Source: Xanthomonas sp. XNM01
GTDB lineage: Bacteria > Pseudomonadota > Gammaproteobacteria > Xanthomonadales > Xanthomonadaceae
Direction of reading: 5' to 3'
Length of the DNA: 64,000 nucleotides
Assembly: GCF_014851915.1 (NCBI RefSeq)
Contig: NZ_JACVAP010000002.1
Coordinates: 558,001 to 622,000, forward strand
The translations under genes were made by a program, and so were the position numbers. Every line of letters begins with the position of its first letter. The first letter of the stretch is position 1. This document shows positions 36,871-45,320 of this stretch, one piece after another. Under the pieces are notes generated by a model, which worked only from the letters and a program-made list of their open reading frames with translations, was not told where the DNA came from and searched no databases.

Positions 36871-37950
36871 ATGGACCCGATCGCGCGACGCCGTCGCACT
36901 GCGTGGATGATCGGCCTGGCACTGGCCGTGTGCATGCCGTTTGCCACCCCCGCCCAGGAGCCGGCCGCCGCGGTGCGCGGGCCGCTGGACCTGAAGCCCG
37001 GCGAGTTCCTCTGGCATCCGGAAATCTCGCCGGCCGGACCGATCGTGCTGGTGGTCAGCCTCGACGAGCAGCGCGCCTACGTCTACCGCAACGGCATCGC
37101 GATCGGCGTGTCGACGATCAGCTCCGGCAAGGCCGGACATGAGACACCCACCGGCGTGTTCACGATCCTGCAGAAGAACAAGGATCACCGCTCCAATCTC
37201 TACAACAACGCGCCGATGCCCTACATGCAGCGGCTGACCTGGGACGGCATCGCCCTGCATGGCGGCAAGCTGCCCGGCTATCCGGCCTCGCACGGCTGCG
37301 TGCGCCTGCCGCAGGCGTTCGCCGAGAAGCTGTTCGGCCAGACCCGCAACGGCGACACCGTGGTCGTCGCCGAAACCAAGGCCTCGCCGACCACGATGGT
37401 GTATCCGGCGGTGCTGGCGCCGGTCACCGCCAAGGGGGCGCCGCTGGCGCTGCCCGAAGGTGGCGACGGCTATGCCTGGGACGACAGCGTCGCGCCGACC
37501 GGCCAGGTCGGGATCCTGGTCAGCATCGCCGACCGTCGCATCTACGTGCTGCGCGACGGCCTGCTGGTCGGCGAGGCGCCATTCGAGCCGGCCAGCCCGG
37601 ACTTCAGCTTCCACGGCACCACGCTGTTCGTGATGGGCGCCGGGCTGGAGGATGCCGCGAGCCCGCTGGATCCGAGCAGGCCGCGGCACCACTGGACGAC
37701 GTATCCTATTCTCGGCGCGGTCGCGCCCGATCCGGCCGCGGCGACGCAGCCGCAGACCGATCCGCTCGATCTGCTGCGCACGCCGAGCCTGCCGGTGCGC
37801 CTGCCCGAGGCGTTCTCGCGGCGCCTGTACGACGCGCTGGTACCGGGTACCACGCTGCTGGTCACCGACCTGCCGGCGGTGCGGCCAACCACCGATGAAC
37901 AGGGCCTGCAGCCGGTACTGGAATCCGACGCCGGCGACCCCATACGCTAG
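36871..37950 (+). CDS. Secreted L,D-transpeptidase (YkuD domain)
   Basis: 359 residues with a signal peptide (about 1-27, ending TPAQ). The YkuD catalytic domain spans about 50-180: VVSLDEQRAYVYRNG, SSGKAGHETPTG and the active-site motif HGGKLPGYPASHGCVRLP with catalytic Cys. A second segment (about 210-350; VGILVSIADRRIYVLRDG) resembles the first strands of another YkuD-like unit without a Cys motif, so it may be a degenerate repeat. Function: peptidoglycan 3-3 cross-linking or anchoring. Start at MDPIARRRR. Confidence 0.9.
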   Translation: MDPIARRRRTAWMIGLALAVCMPFATPAQEPAAAVRGPLDLKPGEFLWHPEISPAGPIVLVVSLDEQRAYVYRNGIAIGVSTISSGKAGHETPTGVFTILQKNKDHRSNLYNNAPMPYMQRLTWDGIALHGGKLPGYPASHGCVRLPQAFAEKLFGQTRNGDTVVVAETKASPTTMVYPAVLAPVTAKGAPLALPEGGDGYAWDDSVAPTGQVGILVSIADRRIYVLRDGLLVGEAPFEPASPDFSFHGTTLFVMGAGLEDAASPLDPSRPRHHWTTYPILGAVAPDPAAATQPQTDPLDLLRTPSLPVRLPEAFSRRLYDALVPGTTLLVTDLPAVRPTTDEQGLQPVLESDAGDPIR

Positions 37951-38002
37951 GGAACGCGCCGGGCGGATACACCGCCGCGGCCTCTCCGCCGGGGACGATC
38001 CG

Positions 38003-38740
38003 ATGCAGGCTCCGTTCGCCATCACCCGCCCGCTGTTGTGCGTGTCAGCGCTGCTGGCGATGTGCGCGCCGGCGATGGCGGGCCAGCCGACGCCGGCGGC
38101 ATCCGGTCTGGCCGAACGACTCGCACGCCAGGCACCGGCGGCCGATGCAGGCGTACTGCGGCTGGCCGCGCAGGCGATGCGCTGCGCGCTGCGCCATCCG
38201 GAGTTCGGTATCGATCCGCAGCGGCTGGGCGTGATCGACTACTCGCGCCCGTCGACCGAACCACGGCTATGGATCTTCGATCTCGCCCGGCAGCAACTGC
38301 TGTTCGAGGAATGGGTGGCCCATGGCCGCAACAGCGGCGACAACCTGACCACGCGTTTCTCCAACCGCGAGGGCAGCTACATGTCCAGCCTGGGGGGATT
38401 CGCCGCGCAGGAAACCTATGTCGGCGGCAACGGCTACTCGCTGCGCCTGCGCGGGCTGGAGCCGGGCTTCAACGACCAGGCGCGCGAGCGCGCCATCGTG
38501 ATCCACGGCGCACCCTATGTGAATCCTGCGGCGGCGAAGCTGCAGGGCCGGCTCGGTCGCAGCCTGGGCTGCCCGGCGGTGCGCCCGCAGGTCGCGCGCG
38601 AGCTGATCGACACGCTGCGCGATGGCACCTTCGTCTTCGCCTACTACCCGGACCAGGACTGGCTGGCGCAGTCGCGTTTGCTGCAGGGTGCCTGCGGTGG
38701 CAGTGGAGCCGGCACGCCGCACACGGCGGCCGCGCCCTGA
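38003..38740 (+). CDS. Murein L,D-transpeptidase catalytic-domain protein (YkuD_2 type)
   Basis: 245 residues with signal peptide (1-26, ending APAMAG). The YkuD_2 features are LWIFDLARQQLLFEEWVAHG, the G-x-N-Y region NGYSLRLRGLEPGFND, and the active site IHGAPYVNP with GRSLGCPAV, where Cys is the nucleophile. This family is distinct from the classical YkuD of the upstream gene, 52 bp away on the same strand; the two form a probable envelope pair. Ends with a short Gly/Ala tail. Confidence 0.88.
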   Translation: MQAPFAITRPLLCVSALLAMCAPAMAGQPTPAASGLAERLARQAPAADAGVLRLAAQAMRCALRHPEFGIDPQRLGVIDYSRPSTEPRLWIFDLARQQLLFEEWVAHGRNSGDNLTTRFSNREGSYMSSLGGFAAQETYVGGNGYSLRLRGLEPGFNDQARERAIVIHGAPYVNPAAAKLQGRLGRSLGCPAVRPQVARELIDTLRDGTFVFAYYPDQDWLAQSRLLQGACGGSGAGTPHTAAAP

Positions 38741-39006
38741 CGGCGCGTGTGCGGAATGCCGCAGCGCGGCGGCACGCGCGGCGATCCCGGGGCATGCGCT
38801 CATGGATGACACGGGATGATCGCGGCCGGGCAGCGCAGCACGCTTGATGCCGCGTGTTTCGCGCGGATCCGGATGCGCGGCGCCGGCGCGGAGGCCTGAA
38901 CGCCGCATCGATGACCACGCAGCGTCAGGTCGATCCCTCGACCCGGTGTGCGGCGCCGCAGCGGCACCCGCTACCATGTGCCCCCCATTGAGGCCTCGAC
39001 GTCGGG

Positions 39007-41037
39007 ATGACGAAGCACGAAACGGACAGGGATGCCCCACGGCGGGCCGGCACGCCGCACGCCATCGATCTTCCACGCGCCGCGCGCTCGGGCATGCCGG
39101 TCCTGCTGGCTGCGATGCTCTGCATGGCGTCGGCCCGGGCCGGCGAGCCGGCGACCTTTTCGCTGCAGGCCAGCGGCTTCGACACCGGCGTGGTGGCCGA
39201 CGACCAGGGGCGGCTGCTCCAGGCGTGGCCCGGCCGGCCGCAGCGGCTCGCGCCGGGACGCTGGGTGAGCGTGGATTTCGATGCGAAGCGCAGCGTATGG
39301 TTCGACGACGCCGGCCGCGTGTCGCGGCGCGGGCCGTATGTCGAGATCCGTGACGGCGAGTTCGCGCGGCATCCGGACGATCCTGATCGCAGTCCGCTGT
39401 TCAGCACCTGGTCGCATGAGGGGACCGCGCTGCTGCGTGCCGATGGCAGCGCATTCATCGACTGGCAGCCCGAGCGCGGCGGCGAGTGGGCGATCACCGC
39501 GCACCCGCAGCGGTACAGCTGGCGTCCGCGCGACGGCGGCGAACGCATCTTCGACCAGCACGGGCAGCTGCGCCTGCGGCTGGAAGACCATGAGCTGCGT
39601 GCCGCAGGCCCGTTCGCCGGGCGTGCGCAGTACCTGATCTGCGATCTGTCGGTCGAGGCACCGTGCGCGCTGCGCGACGAAGCAGGCACCACGTTGTGGA
39701 CGGCATGGGTCGACGATCTGCTGCCGCTGGACAAGGGCGGCTGGCTCGCACGGCAGGGCAATGCGTGGCGTCGCCTCGATGCGCGCGGGCAACTGGCCGG
39801 CGAGCGCGAGCAGGTGTTCGCTGCCGGGCAGTTCCTGCCGCGCGCGCGCAGCCAGGCCGATGCGCGCGCGGCATCCTGGCCGCGCTGGATGACCGGATAC
39901 CGGATCCAGCAGGAGACCGGGGACGAACTCGTCCTCCAGCCGGAGACCTCGACGGGTGGCCTGATGCAGGCCGACGGACGTTTCGTTCCGGTAGCCGGTG
40001 CGACGTCCGCGCAGGAGGTCTGCCCCGGCGTCTGGCGTTTTTCGATGGAGCGGGACGGCGACCGGCTGGGCGACGCCGATGGGCGCTTGCAGGGGCGGTT
40101 CGAGGCGCATGCATGGCGCGAGATCGACGCGCGCCCGGAACTGCGGGTGGCGATCGCCGAGGATGGCCAGGAGACGCTCGTCGATTGCCGGGGCCGGCGC
40201 CTGGCCGACACACCGCCGCTGATCCGCCTGGCCGCCGAGCCGGCCGGGTTCGCCGGCACGCTGGTCGGTGAGTCGCAGCCTCGCCTGTGGCTCGATGCGG
40301 CGCTGCGTCCGCAGCTGCTGCCGGAGGGCAGCGCCATCGAGAAGGCCAGCCGCGATGGCGCGCTGCTCGTGGTGCGGACCCTCGGCGACGGTCTGCGCCT
40401 GTACGAGGTGAAGCGCGGCCGGTTCGTCGGCGAGGCGTTCGCGTACGCCGAAGCGCTGCTGCCGGGCGGACTGGTGTTCATGCGCGACGGCTACTACGGG
40501 TTCATGGATGGCGAAGGGAACGAGCGCCTGGCGCCGCGCTACAACGGACTCGAGCCCTGGGGCGAGGATCGCCTGTGGAGTTCGCGCTACGTCGACGAGG
40601 ACACCTTGAACAGGCAGCAGGTGACGCTCCACCGCATGGACGGCTCGGTCGTCGCCAGCTGGCTGGACGCGACGGTGCGTCTGGAGCCGATGCTGGCCGA
40701 CAGGCCCGATGCCGGTCCGGTGACCCAGTTGATCGCGACGACCTTCGAAACCGCGCAGGGCAACTACGTCGGCCAGCAGTGGGTCGACCGCGAAGGCCGC
40801 ACGCTGTTCGTGGCGATGCAGTGCTTCGGCACGTCGAAGGAGACCGAGGGCGCGGTGATCGAGCCCTCGAACGGAACGCCGCTGCGCACCGGTGCCGACT
40901 GCACGATTCCGGCCCGGATCCGAAAGGCGATGGCCGCGCTGCCGCCGGACGACAGGGCGGCGGCGGCTCAGTCCGCTGCCGGCGCTGCCGAGCCGGCACC
41001 GGTGGGCATGCGCAGCCAGCCCAGCAGCCGGGAATGA
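39007..41037 (+). CDS. Large secreted protein of unknown function with WG-like repeat
   Basis: 676 residues. A signal-like segment MPVLLAAMLCMASARAGEP begins at residue 30, so the start may really be the internal ATG at 39094. The body is a series of short beta-rich units (for example SVDFDAKRSVWFDDAGR and TTLWTAWVDDLLPLDKGG), and YYGFMDGEGNERLAPRY near residue 500 matches the WG/KWG repeat. About eight Cys could form disulfides. No enzyme motif seen. The 3' end overlaps the convergent CHAP-like gene by 70 bp. Confidence 0.7.
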   Translation: MTKHETDRDAPRRAGTPHAIDLPRAARSGMPVLLAAMLCMASARAGEPATFSLQASGFDTGVVADDQGRLLQAWPGRPQRLAPGRWVSVDFDAKRSVWFDDAGRVSRRGPYVEIRDGEFARHPDDPDRSPLFSTWSHEGTALLRADGSAFIDWQPERGGEWAITAHPQRYSWRPRDGGERIFDQHGQLRLRLEDHELRAAGPFAGRAQYLICDLSVEAPCALRDEAGTTLWTAWVDDLLPLDKGGWLARQGNAWRRLDARGQLAGEREQVFAAGQFLPRARSQADARAASWPRWMTGYRIQQETGDELVLQPETSTGGLMQADGRFVPVAGATSAQEVCPGVWRFSMERDGDRLGDADGRLQGRFEAHAWREIDARPELRVAIAEDGQETLVDCRGRRLADTPPLIRLAAEPAGFAGTLVGESQPRLWLDAALRPQLLPEGSAIEKASRDGALLVVRTLGDGLRLYEVKRGRFVGEAFAYAEALLPGGLVFMRDGYYGFMDGEGNERLAPRYNGLEPWGEDRLWSSRYVDEDTLNRQQVTLHRMDGSVVASWLDATVRLEPMLADRPDAGPVTQLIATTFETAQGNYVGQQWVDREGRTLFVAMQCFGTSKETEGAVIEPSNGTPLRTGADCTIPARIRKAMAALPPDDRAAAAQSAAGAAEPAPVGMRSQPSSRE

Positions 41038-41630
41038 TCGACGCGGACGCCGGCGTCCGCCCGGTGCAGCGCGTAGCGCTCGCGGCTGCTGCCGAACGGG
41101 CCCGGGTTCTGCTGGATCACTTCCACGAAATCCGCGCCGACCGCGCTGACGATGGCGACATGGCCGTAGCGGTTCAGGACCCACGGTGAGAACACCACCA
41201 GGTCGCCAGCCACCGGCGCGCTGGCGCCGCCGTTGACGAACTGCAGCAGGCCGCGTTCGGCGTTGAGCGTGCCGTCGGCCAGGCTGCGCTGGAAGAAGTC
41301 GCGGGCGTGGCCGCGGTCCTGCGGCATGCGGTGGTCGAAGCGCTGGTAGTAGTAGCGCTTCACGAACTCGACGCACTGGTACTTCAGGCCCAGGTTGTAG
41401 CCGTCCGGCGCCAGGTTGCGGCCGAGCACGTGGCCGGTACCACCATTGTGGAAGACCTCGACGCCATCGAGACTGTCGACCACGTCGCCGACCGCGTGCG
41501 CGCGATCCAGATTGACCCGGGTGGCCGTGAACCATGCGCCGCCCGGCACGACCGCCAGCAGCATGAGCGCGGCGGCCAGGCGCCGGACCCGGCGGGAAAG
41601 AGGCCTGCGCGCGCGGCTGCGGAACATCAT
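40968..41630 (-). CDS. CHAP-like amidase/peptidase, membrane-anchored
   Basis: 220 residues. An Arg-rich N-terminus and one hydrophobic helix (about 16-36) suggest a signal anchor. The C-terminal domain has the CHAP/NlpC-type catalytic pair: Cys in LKYQCVEFVKRYYYQRF and His in YGHVAIVSAV, with NPGP after it, as in glutathionylspermidine-amidase-like CHAP domains. GDLVVFSP precedes the His as expected. Likely acts on peptidoglycan or peptides in the periplasm. Converges with and overlaps the preceding gene by 70 bp. Two adjacent ATGs (41630, 41627) are possible starts. Confidence 0.78.
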   Translation of the reverse strand: MMFRSRARRPLSRRVRRLAAALMLLAVVPGGAWFTATRVNLDRAHAVGDVVDSLDGVEVFHNGGTGHVLGRNLAPDGYNLGLKYQCVEFVKRYYYQRFDHRMPQDRGHARDFFQRSLADGTLNAERGLLQFVNGGASAPVAGDLVVFSPWVLNRYGHVAIVSAVGADFVEVIQQNPGPFGSSRERYALHRADAGVRVDHSRLLGWLRMPTGAGSAAPAAD

Positions 41631-41676
41631 GGTGATGACGATGGGAACGGGAACCGAAGTGTAGCCGCGGCGTCGA

Positions 41677-42240
41677 TCATCGCGACGGTCGCGGATCGCG
41701 GTCGTCGCGCAGCAGGCCGTACAGCGCCGAATCCGACAGGACGCCATCGATCTCCCAACGCTGGCGCAGCAGGCCTTCGCGCTGGAAGCCGAGGCGCTCC
41801 AGCGCGCGCGCTGACGCCAGGTTGGCCGGGTCGATCTCCGCCTCGATCCGGCGCAGCCCGAGCGCATCGAACGCATGCGCGATCAGGGCGCCGGCCGCCT
41901 CCTACACGTGACCGTGGCCCCAGGCCTGCCGCGCGATGCCGAAGCCCAGTTCGGCCCTGCGCGAGGCGGGCGCGTAGGCGGCCAGCAGGCATTTGCCGAT
42001 CAGTTGCTGGTCGGCCTTGCGCACGATGCCCAGCGCCAGCGTGGCGCCCTCGGCCAGCGCTGCCGTGGTGCCCGCGATGAACGCCAGCGCATCCTGCCGC
42101 GTGGTCCACGGCGGCGTGTTCCAGTAGCGCATCACCTCGGGGTCGGAAAAGATCGCCAGCAGCGCATCGGCATCGTCGTTGCGCAGCGGGCGCAGCAGCA
42201 GGCGCGGCGTGTCGAGGGTGCTGATGCGGGGCGATGTCAT
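41677..42240 (-). pseudogene. GNAT acetyltransferase interrupted by an amber codon
   Basis: From ATG at 42240 the frame encodes a RimJ/RimL-like GNAT: LDTPRLLLRPLRNDDADAL, the acetyl-CoA region RAELGFGIARQAWGHGHV, then TAG at 41902-41904 (codon 113), after which the same frame continues with EAAGALIAHAFDALGLRRIE and NLASARALERLGFQREG to TGA at 41677. Family members usually have Q or a similar residue at the stop, so CAG to TAG is the simplest explanation. 187 codons overall. It is either a recent nonsense mutation, suppressed, or a base-call error. Confidence 0.85.
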
Positions 42241-42340
42241 GGGTTTGGTCCTGGAGCGCCGGAAAGGTGCGGCCGACGCCGGTCGCTTCAACCCCGGTCG
42301 ACTACAATCTGCGCCCCCGTCCGCGATCCCGGCAGCCGCA

Positions 42341-42829
42341 ATGCCCTATACCCCCATCGTCGCCACGCTCGGCTACGTGCTCTCGCCCGATCGGTCGCAG
42401 GTGCTGATGATCCACCGCAACGCGCGGCCCGGCGACCAGCACCTGGGCAAGTACAACGGGCTGGGCGGCAAGATCGAGCGCGACGAAGACGTGGTCGCCG
42501 GCATGCGCCGCGAGATCATGGAGGAGGCCGGCATCAGCTGCGATGCGCTGCACCTGCGCGGCACGATCAGCTGGCCCGGGTTCGGCAGGAACGGCGAGGA
42601 CTGGCTGGGCTTCGTGTTCCTGATCGACGCCTACAGCGGCACCCCGCTGGCCAGCAATCCCGAGGGCACGCTGGAGTGGGTGCCGGTGGAGAAGATCCTC
42701 GACCTGCCGCTGTGGGAAGGCGACCGCCAGTTCCTGCCGCTGGTCTTCGATGCCGACCCGCGCGGCTTCCACGGGGTGATGCCGTACCGCGACGGGCGCA
42801 TGCAGTCCTGGAGTTACACCCGGCTGTAG
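42341..42829 (+). CDS. NUDIX hydrolase, MutT-like (8-oxo-dGTP diphosphatase type)
   Basis: 162 residues. The NUDIX box is nearly canonical: GGKIERDEDVVAGMRREIMEEAGI, with G-x5-E-x7-REUxEExGU spacing. NARPGDQHLGKYNGLGGK precedes it, as in MutT homologs of the YtkD/MutT1 sort. Hydrolyses nucleoside diphosphate-X compounds; 8-oxo-dGTP is the guess by family. A -10-like TACAAT lies at 42303-42308 with no good -35. Confidence 0.88.
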   Translation: MPYTPIVATLGYVLSPDRSQVLMIHRNARPGDQHLGKYNGLGGKIERDEDVVAGMRREIMEEAGISCDALHLRGTISWPGFGRNGEDWLGFVFLIDAYSGTPLASNPEGTLEWVPVEKILDLPLWEGDRQFLPLVFDADPRGFHGVMPYRDGRMQSWSYTRL

Positions 42830-42899
42830 CCGCTGGTCGCTGCACGCGGCCCCGACTGCGGCGTCATCGGCCCGGTCGCGCTGGTCCGCCTCGTACCGC

Positions 42900-43544
42900 T
42901 CAATCGCGTGTGGCGACCAGCAGATGCATGCTGCGCTCGACCTGTTCGCCCGTATTGCCGATGACCTGCTCGTGATGCAGCCGGTGGGTCACCTGACCGA
43001 ATCCCGCGTCGCGCAGCATGGTGTCGATCGACGCGACCTCATGCAGCCGGAAGCCGTGCGCGGCGAACGGCATGCGGCGCAGGAAGGCGGCATCGGCGAA
43101 CGCCAGGCACAGCACGCCGCCGGGGCGCAGCACCCGTGCCAGCCCGTCCAGCACCTGCGACGGCGCGTCCCAGAAATACAGCGTGTTGACCGCCAGCACG
43201 CGGTCGATGGCGGCGGTGTCGAACGGCAGCGCCGCTGCATCGCCGAGCAGGAAGGCCGCGCGTCCTTCGGCGATGGCCGTGGCATGCAGGCGCGCGCCTT
43301 CGGCCGCCATGGCCGGGGACAGATCCAGGCCGATGTAGCCGGTGCCAGGGACGTCCAGGATCAGCGACGCGAAGGCGGCATTCCCGGGCCCGATCTCCAG
43401 GATGCGCTCGCCGGGCAGGGTGCCCAGTGCGGCGATCGCCGCCCGGGTCAGCGCGCCGTTGGCTGCATTCATGCGTTCGCCAACTTCGCGCGCTTGTGGA
43501 CCATGCGGGCAGCGCAGCTGCGCCGACAGTTCCTCTGGGGTCAT
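42900..43544 (-). CDS. Class I SAM-dependent methyltransferase
   Basis: 214 residues. Motif I ERILEIGPGNAAFASLIL, then IGLDLSPAMAAEGARL, and AIDRVLAVNTLYFWD at the motif IV position; the C-terminal part LCLAFADAAFLRRMPF matches the UbiE-like methyltransferase_11 group. The N-terminus begins MTPEELSAQLRCPHGPQAREVGERMN, typical of a family of proteobacterial enzymes with unknown substrate. Divergent from the DnaA-box repeat region just upstream. Confidence 0.87.
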   Translation of the reverse strand: MTPEELSAQLRCPHGPQAREVGERMNAANGALTRAAIAALGTLPGERILEIGPGNAAFASLILDVPGTGYIGLDLSPAMAAEGARLHATAIAEGRAAFLLGDAAALPFDTAAIDRVLAVNTLYFWDAPSQVLDGLARVLRPGGVLCLAFADAAFLRRMPFAAHGFRLHEVASIDTMLRDAGFGQVTHRLHHEQVIGNTGEQVERSMHLLVATRD

Positions 43545-43631
43545 GGCGTTCCGGTCCGATGACGGGTGGCGTGCGCTTCCCGGTGCGCGGCGGAGTATCG
43601 GCAGGGAGTCATCGGCCTGTCCAGCGCGGCG

Positions 43632-43883
43632 TTGTCCACACCGGGTGTGGATGAAATCCGGACAAGCTTGTGGATAACGATGGGCGCGCCTTGCGTGGCA
43701 AGGCTGTCAAGAGGTGTGGCGAAAAAATGACCAGCACCTGTCGCGGCGATGACAGCGTTTTCCACAGGGCGTGTGGATGGTTTCCGCGCAAACATGTGGA
43801 TAAGCGGCGGCGGCCCTTGGGGCACAAGCGTGTCAATAGGGTTGGTCAAAAAATGACCAGTGAATGACACGGCTTTTTTTCTT
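43632..43883. repeat. Two 126-bp tandem repeat units with DnaA-box-like sites
   Basis: Unit 1 (43632-43757) and unit 2 (43758-43883) align without gaps. Each holds three sites at equal offsets: TTGTCCACA 43632 and TTTTCCACA 43758 (plus strand), TGTGGATGA 43646 and TGTGGATGG 43772, and perfect TGTGGATAA 43669 and 43795 (minus-strand TTATCCACA). Each also has AAAAAATGACCAG (43722, 43848), the only AT-rich stretch around. The layout resembles a DnaA-binding locus; no dnaA, dnaN or gyrB is nearby. Minus-strand frames are open across it but look incidental. Confidence 0.8.
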
Positions 43884-44379
43884 GACCTCGCGGGGGGAAT
43901 CTGCCGCAAGGCCGGCGCGCGCCACGCCGGCGACAGCCACGGCGCGAGGCGGCCATGCCGAGGCCCACCGCTCATCCAGGCCCGAGTTCGGGCAGGTCGT
44001 CGAGCGCTGCGTGGGCCAGCACGCGACGGACCACGTCCGGGTCGTCGTCTGCCGGCGTCACCGCTGGACCGCGCGCGCGGGCCAGCCCGTGATCGCCGGG
44101 CACGTGCGGGCGAGTCGATACCAGGGTGACATCGGGACGGTGTTCGCTCGCTTCCAGAACCTCGTCCAGCCACGTGGACCCGGGCATCGTCGACGGTGCT
44201 GCGCGATGACATCGGTTCGCGTGTTGCGCGAAGCACCGGAAAACAGCCGATGGCCGTCGTCGGCCTGCAGGGCCAAGCGCAGGCGCGCAATGAAGAGCAG
44301 GGGTCAGGCCTGAAGAAGAGGGCGCCGTGCAGGAAGCAGGCGTTCCTCTTCACCATTCACCGCTCGCTCCAGGCTGCCT
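43884..44379. other. 496-bp stretch with no convincing gene
   Basis: Between the DnaA-box repeats and bdhA. It contains several overlapping short open frames on the minus strand whose plausible protein-like pieces switch frame (for example LALQADDGHRLFSG in one frame upstream of 44190 and VTPADDDPDVVRRVLA in another near 44040), suggesting a decayed gene. Nothing is recognisable by family. A T-run GGCTTTTTTTCTTG sits at the left edge (43871-43884). Confidence 0.4.
43972..44187 (-). CDS. Doubtful small ORF, possibly remnant of a decayed gene
   Basis: 71 codons from ATG at 44187 with GC-rich third positions and an acidic, ordinary-looking composition (VTLVSTRPHVPGDHG, DDDPDVVRRVLAHAALDD). No SD and no family match. 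Since protein-like sequence upstream lies in another frame, it may be the C-terminal piece of a frameshifted gene. Confidence 0.25.
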   Translation of the reverse strand: MPGSTWLDEVLEASEHRPDVTLVSTRPHVPGDHGLARARGPAVTPADDDPDVVRRVLAHAALDDLPELGPG

Positions 44380-45138
44380 TCACTGCACCGTCCAGCCGCC
44401 ATCCAGCACCAGGGTCTGGCCGGTCATGTTGCGTGCCGCCGCCGAAACCAGGAAGGCGGTGACGCCGGCCAGTTCGTCCATCTCGATGAACACGCCCTTC
44501 GGCATCGGCTTGAGCATCACCTGGCTGACCACATCGGCCTCGGAGATGCCGCGGGTGCGCGCCTGGTCGGCGATCTGCCTGTCGACCAGCGGGGTCTTCA
44601 CGTAGCTGGGGCAGACCGTGTTGATGGTGATGTCGGTGTCGGCGGTCTCCAGCGCGATCACCTTCGAGAACCCGACCAGCCCATGCTTGGCCGCCACATA
44701 GGCGCTCTTGTACGGGCTGGCCACCAGCGCGTGGATGCTGCCGATGTTGACGATGCGGCCGAAGCCACGCTCGCGCATGCCGGGCAGTACCGCGCGGGTC
44801 AGGCGGGCGACGCCGACCAGCATCACCTGCACAAGAACCTCCCACTTGCCGACCGGGAACTCTTCCAGCGGCGAGACATGCTGCAGGCCGGCGTTGTTGA
44901 CCAGCACGTCGACCGGACGGGTGATCGTGGACAGGGCTTCGGCGACGCTGTCGTCGGAGGTCACGTCCAGCGCGACCGACTCGGCCGAGCCGCCGCCATC
45001 GCGGATCGCCAGTGCGACCCGTTCCGCGGCGTCGCGGTCGAGGTCGCTGACGATGATGTGGTGGCCGGCGCGGGCCAGTTCGTGGGCGATGCCGGCGCCG
45101 ATGCCGCTGGCCGCGCCGGTGATCAGGATGCTGTGCAT
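44380..45138 (-). CDS. bdhA: D-3-hydroxybutyrate dehydrogenase (SDR family)
   Basis: NAD-dependent oxidation of 3-hydroxybutyrate to acetoacetate, the last part of PHB breakdown. 252 residues: Rossmann motif ITGAASGIGAGIAHELA, VNNAGLQHVSP, catalytic Ser in NIGSIHALVASP, YVAAKHG with Tyr and Lys, and the C-terminal AAARNMTGQTLVLDGGWT typical of 3HB dehydrogenases. Start ATG at 45138 with a GGAG-like SD (GAGGACTCCCC). It is divergent from the 3HB-oligomer hydrolase gene, 182 bp apart, and near phaEC. Confidence 0.93.
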   Translation of the reverse strand: MHSILITGAASGIGAGIAHELARAGHHIIVSDLDRDAAERVALAIRDGGGSAESVALDVTSDDSVAEALSTITRPVDVLVNNAGLQHVSPLEEFPVGKWEVLVQVMLVGVARLTRAVLPGMRERGFGRIVNIGSIHALVASPYKSAYVAAKHGLVGFSKVIALETADTDITINTVCPSYVKTPLVDRQIADQARTRGISEADVVSQVMLKPMPKGVFIEMDELAGVTAFLVSAAARNMTGQTLVLDGGWTVQ

Positions 45139-45320
45139 TGGGGAGTCCTCCTGCGGCCAGCTTAGCAATCCGGATCGGAACCGGGGCGTGCCCGGGTACG
45201 ATGGCCGCGGCCGGTGCGCGCGGCGGTGCCTGCATCGTCGCCGACGCCCTTGCCGGCCAGCAGCGCACTGCGTGTCGCCGCTGGTGGCCGGCACCTCCCA
45301 TCGCCCTCGACAGGCCCCGC

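Noticed and set aside
43541-44356. Minus-strand ORF with internal repeats over the DnaA-box units
   Set aside because: The repeated protein pieces (such as LIHMFARKPSTRPVENA) follow directly from translating the DNA repeats; period 126 is a multiple of 3, so the frame stays open without needing selection for protein.
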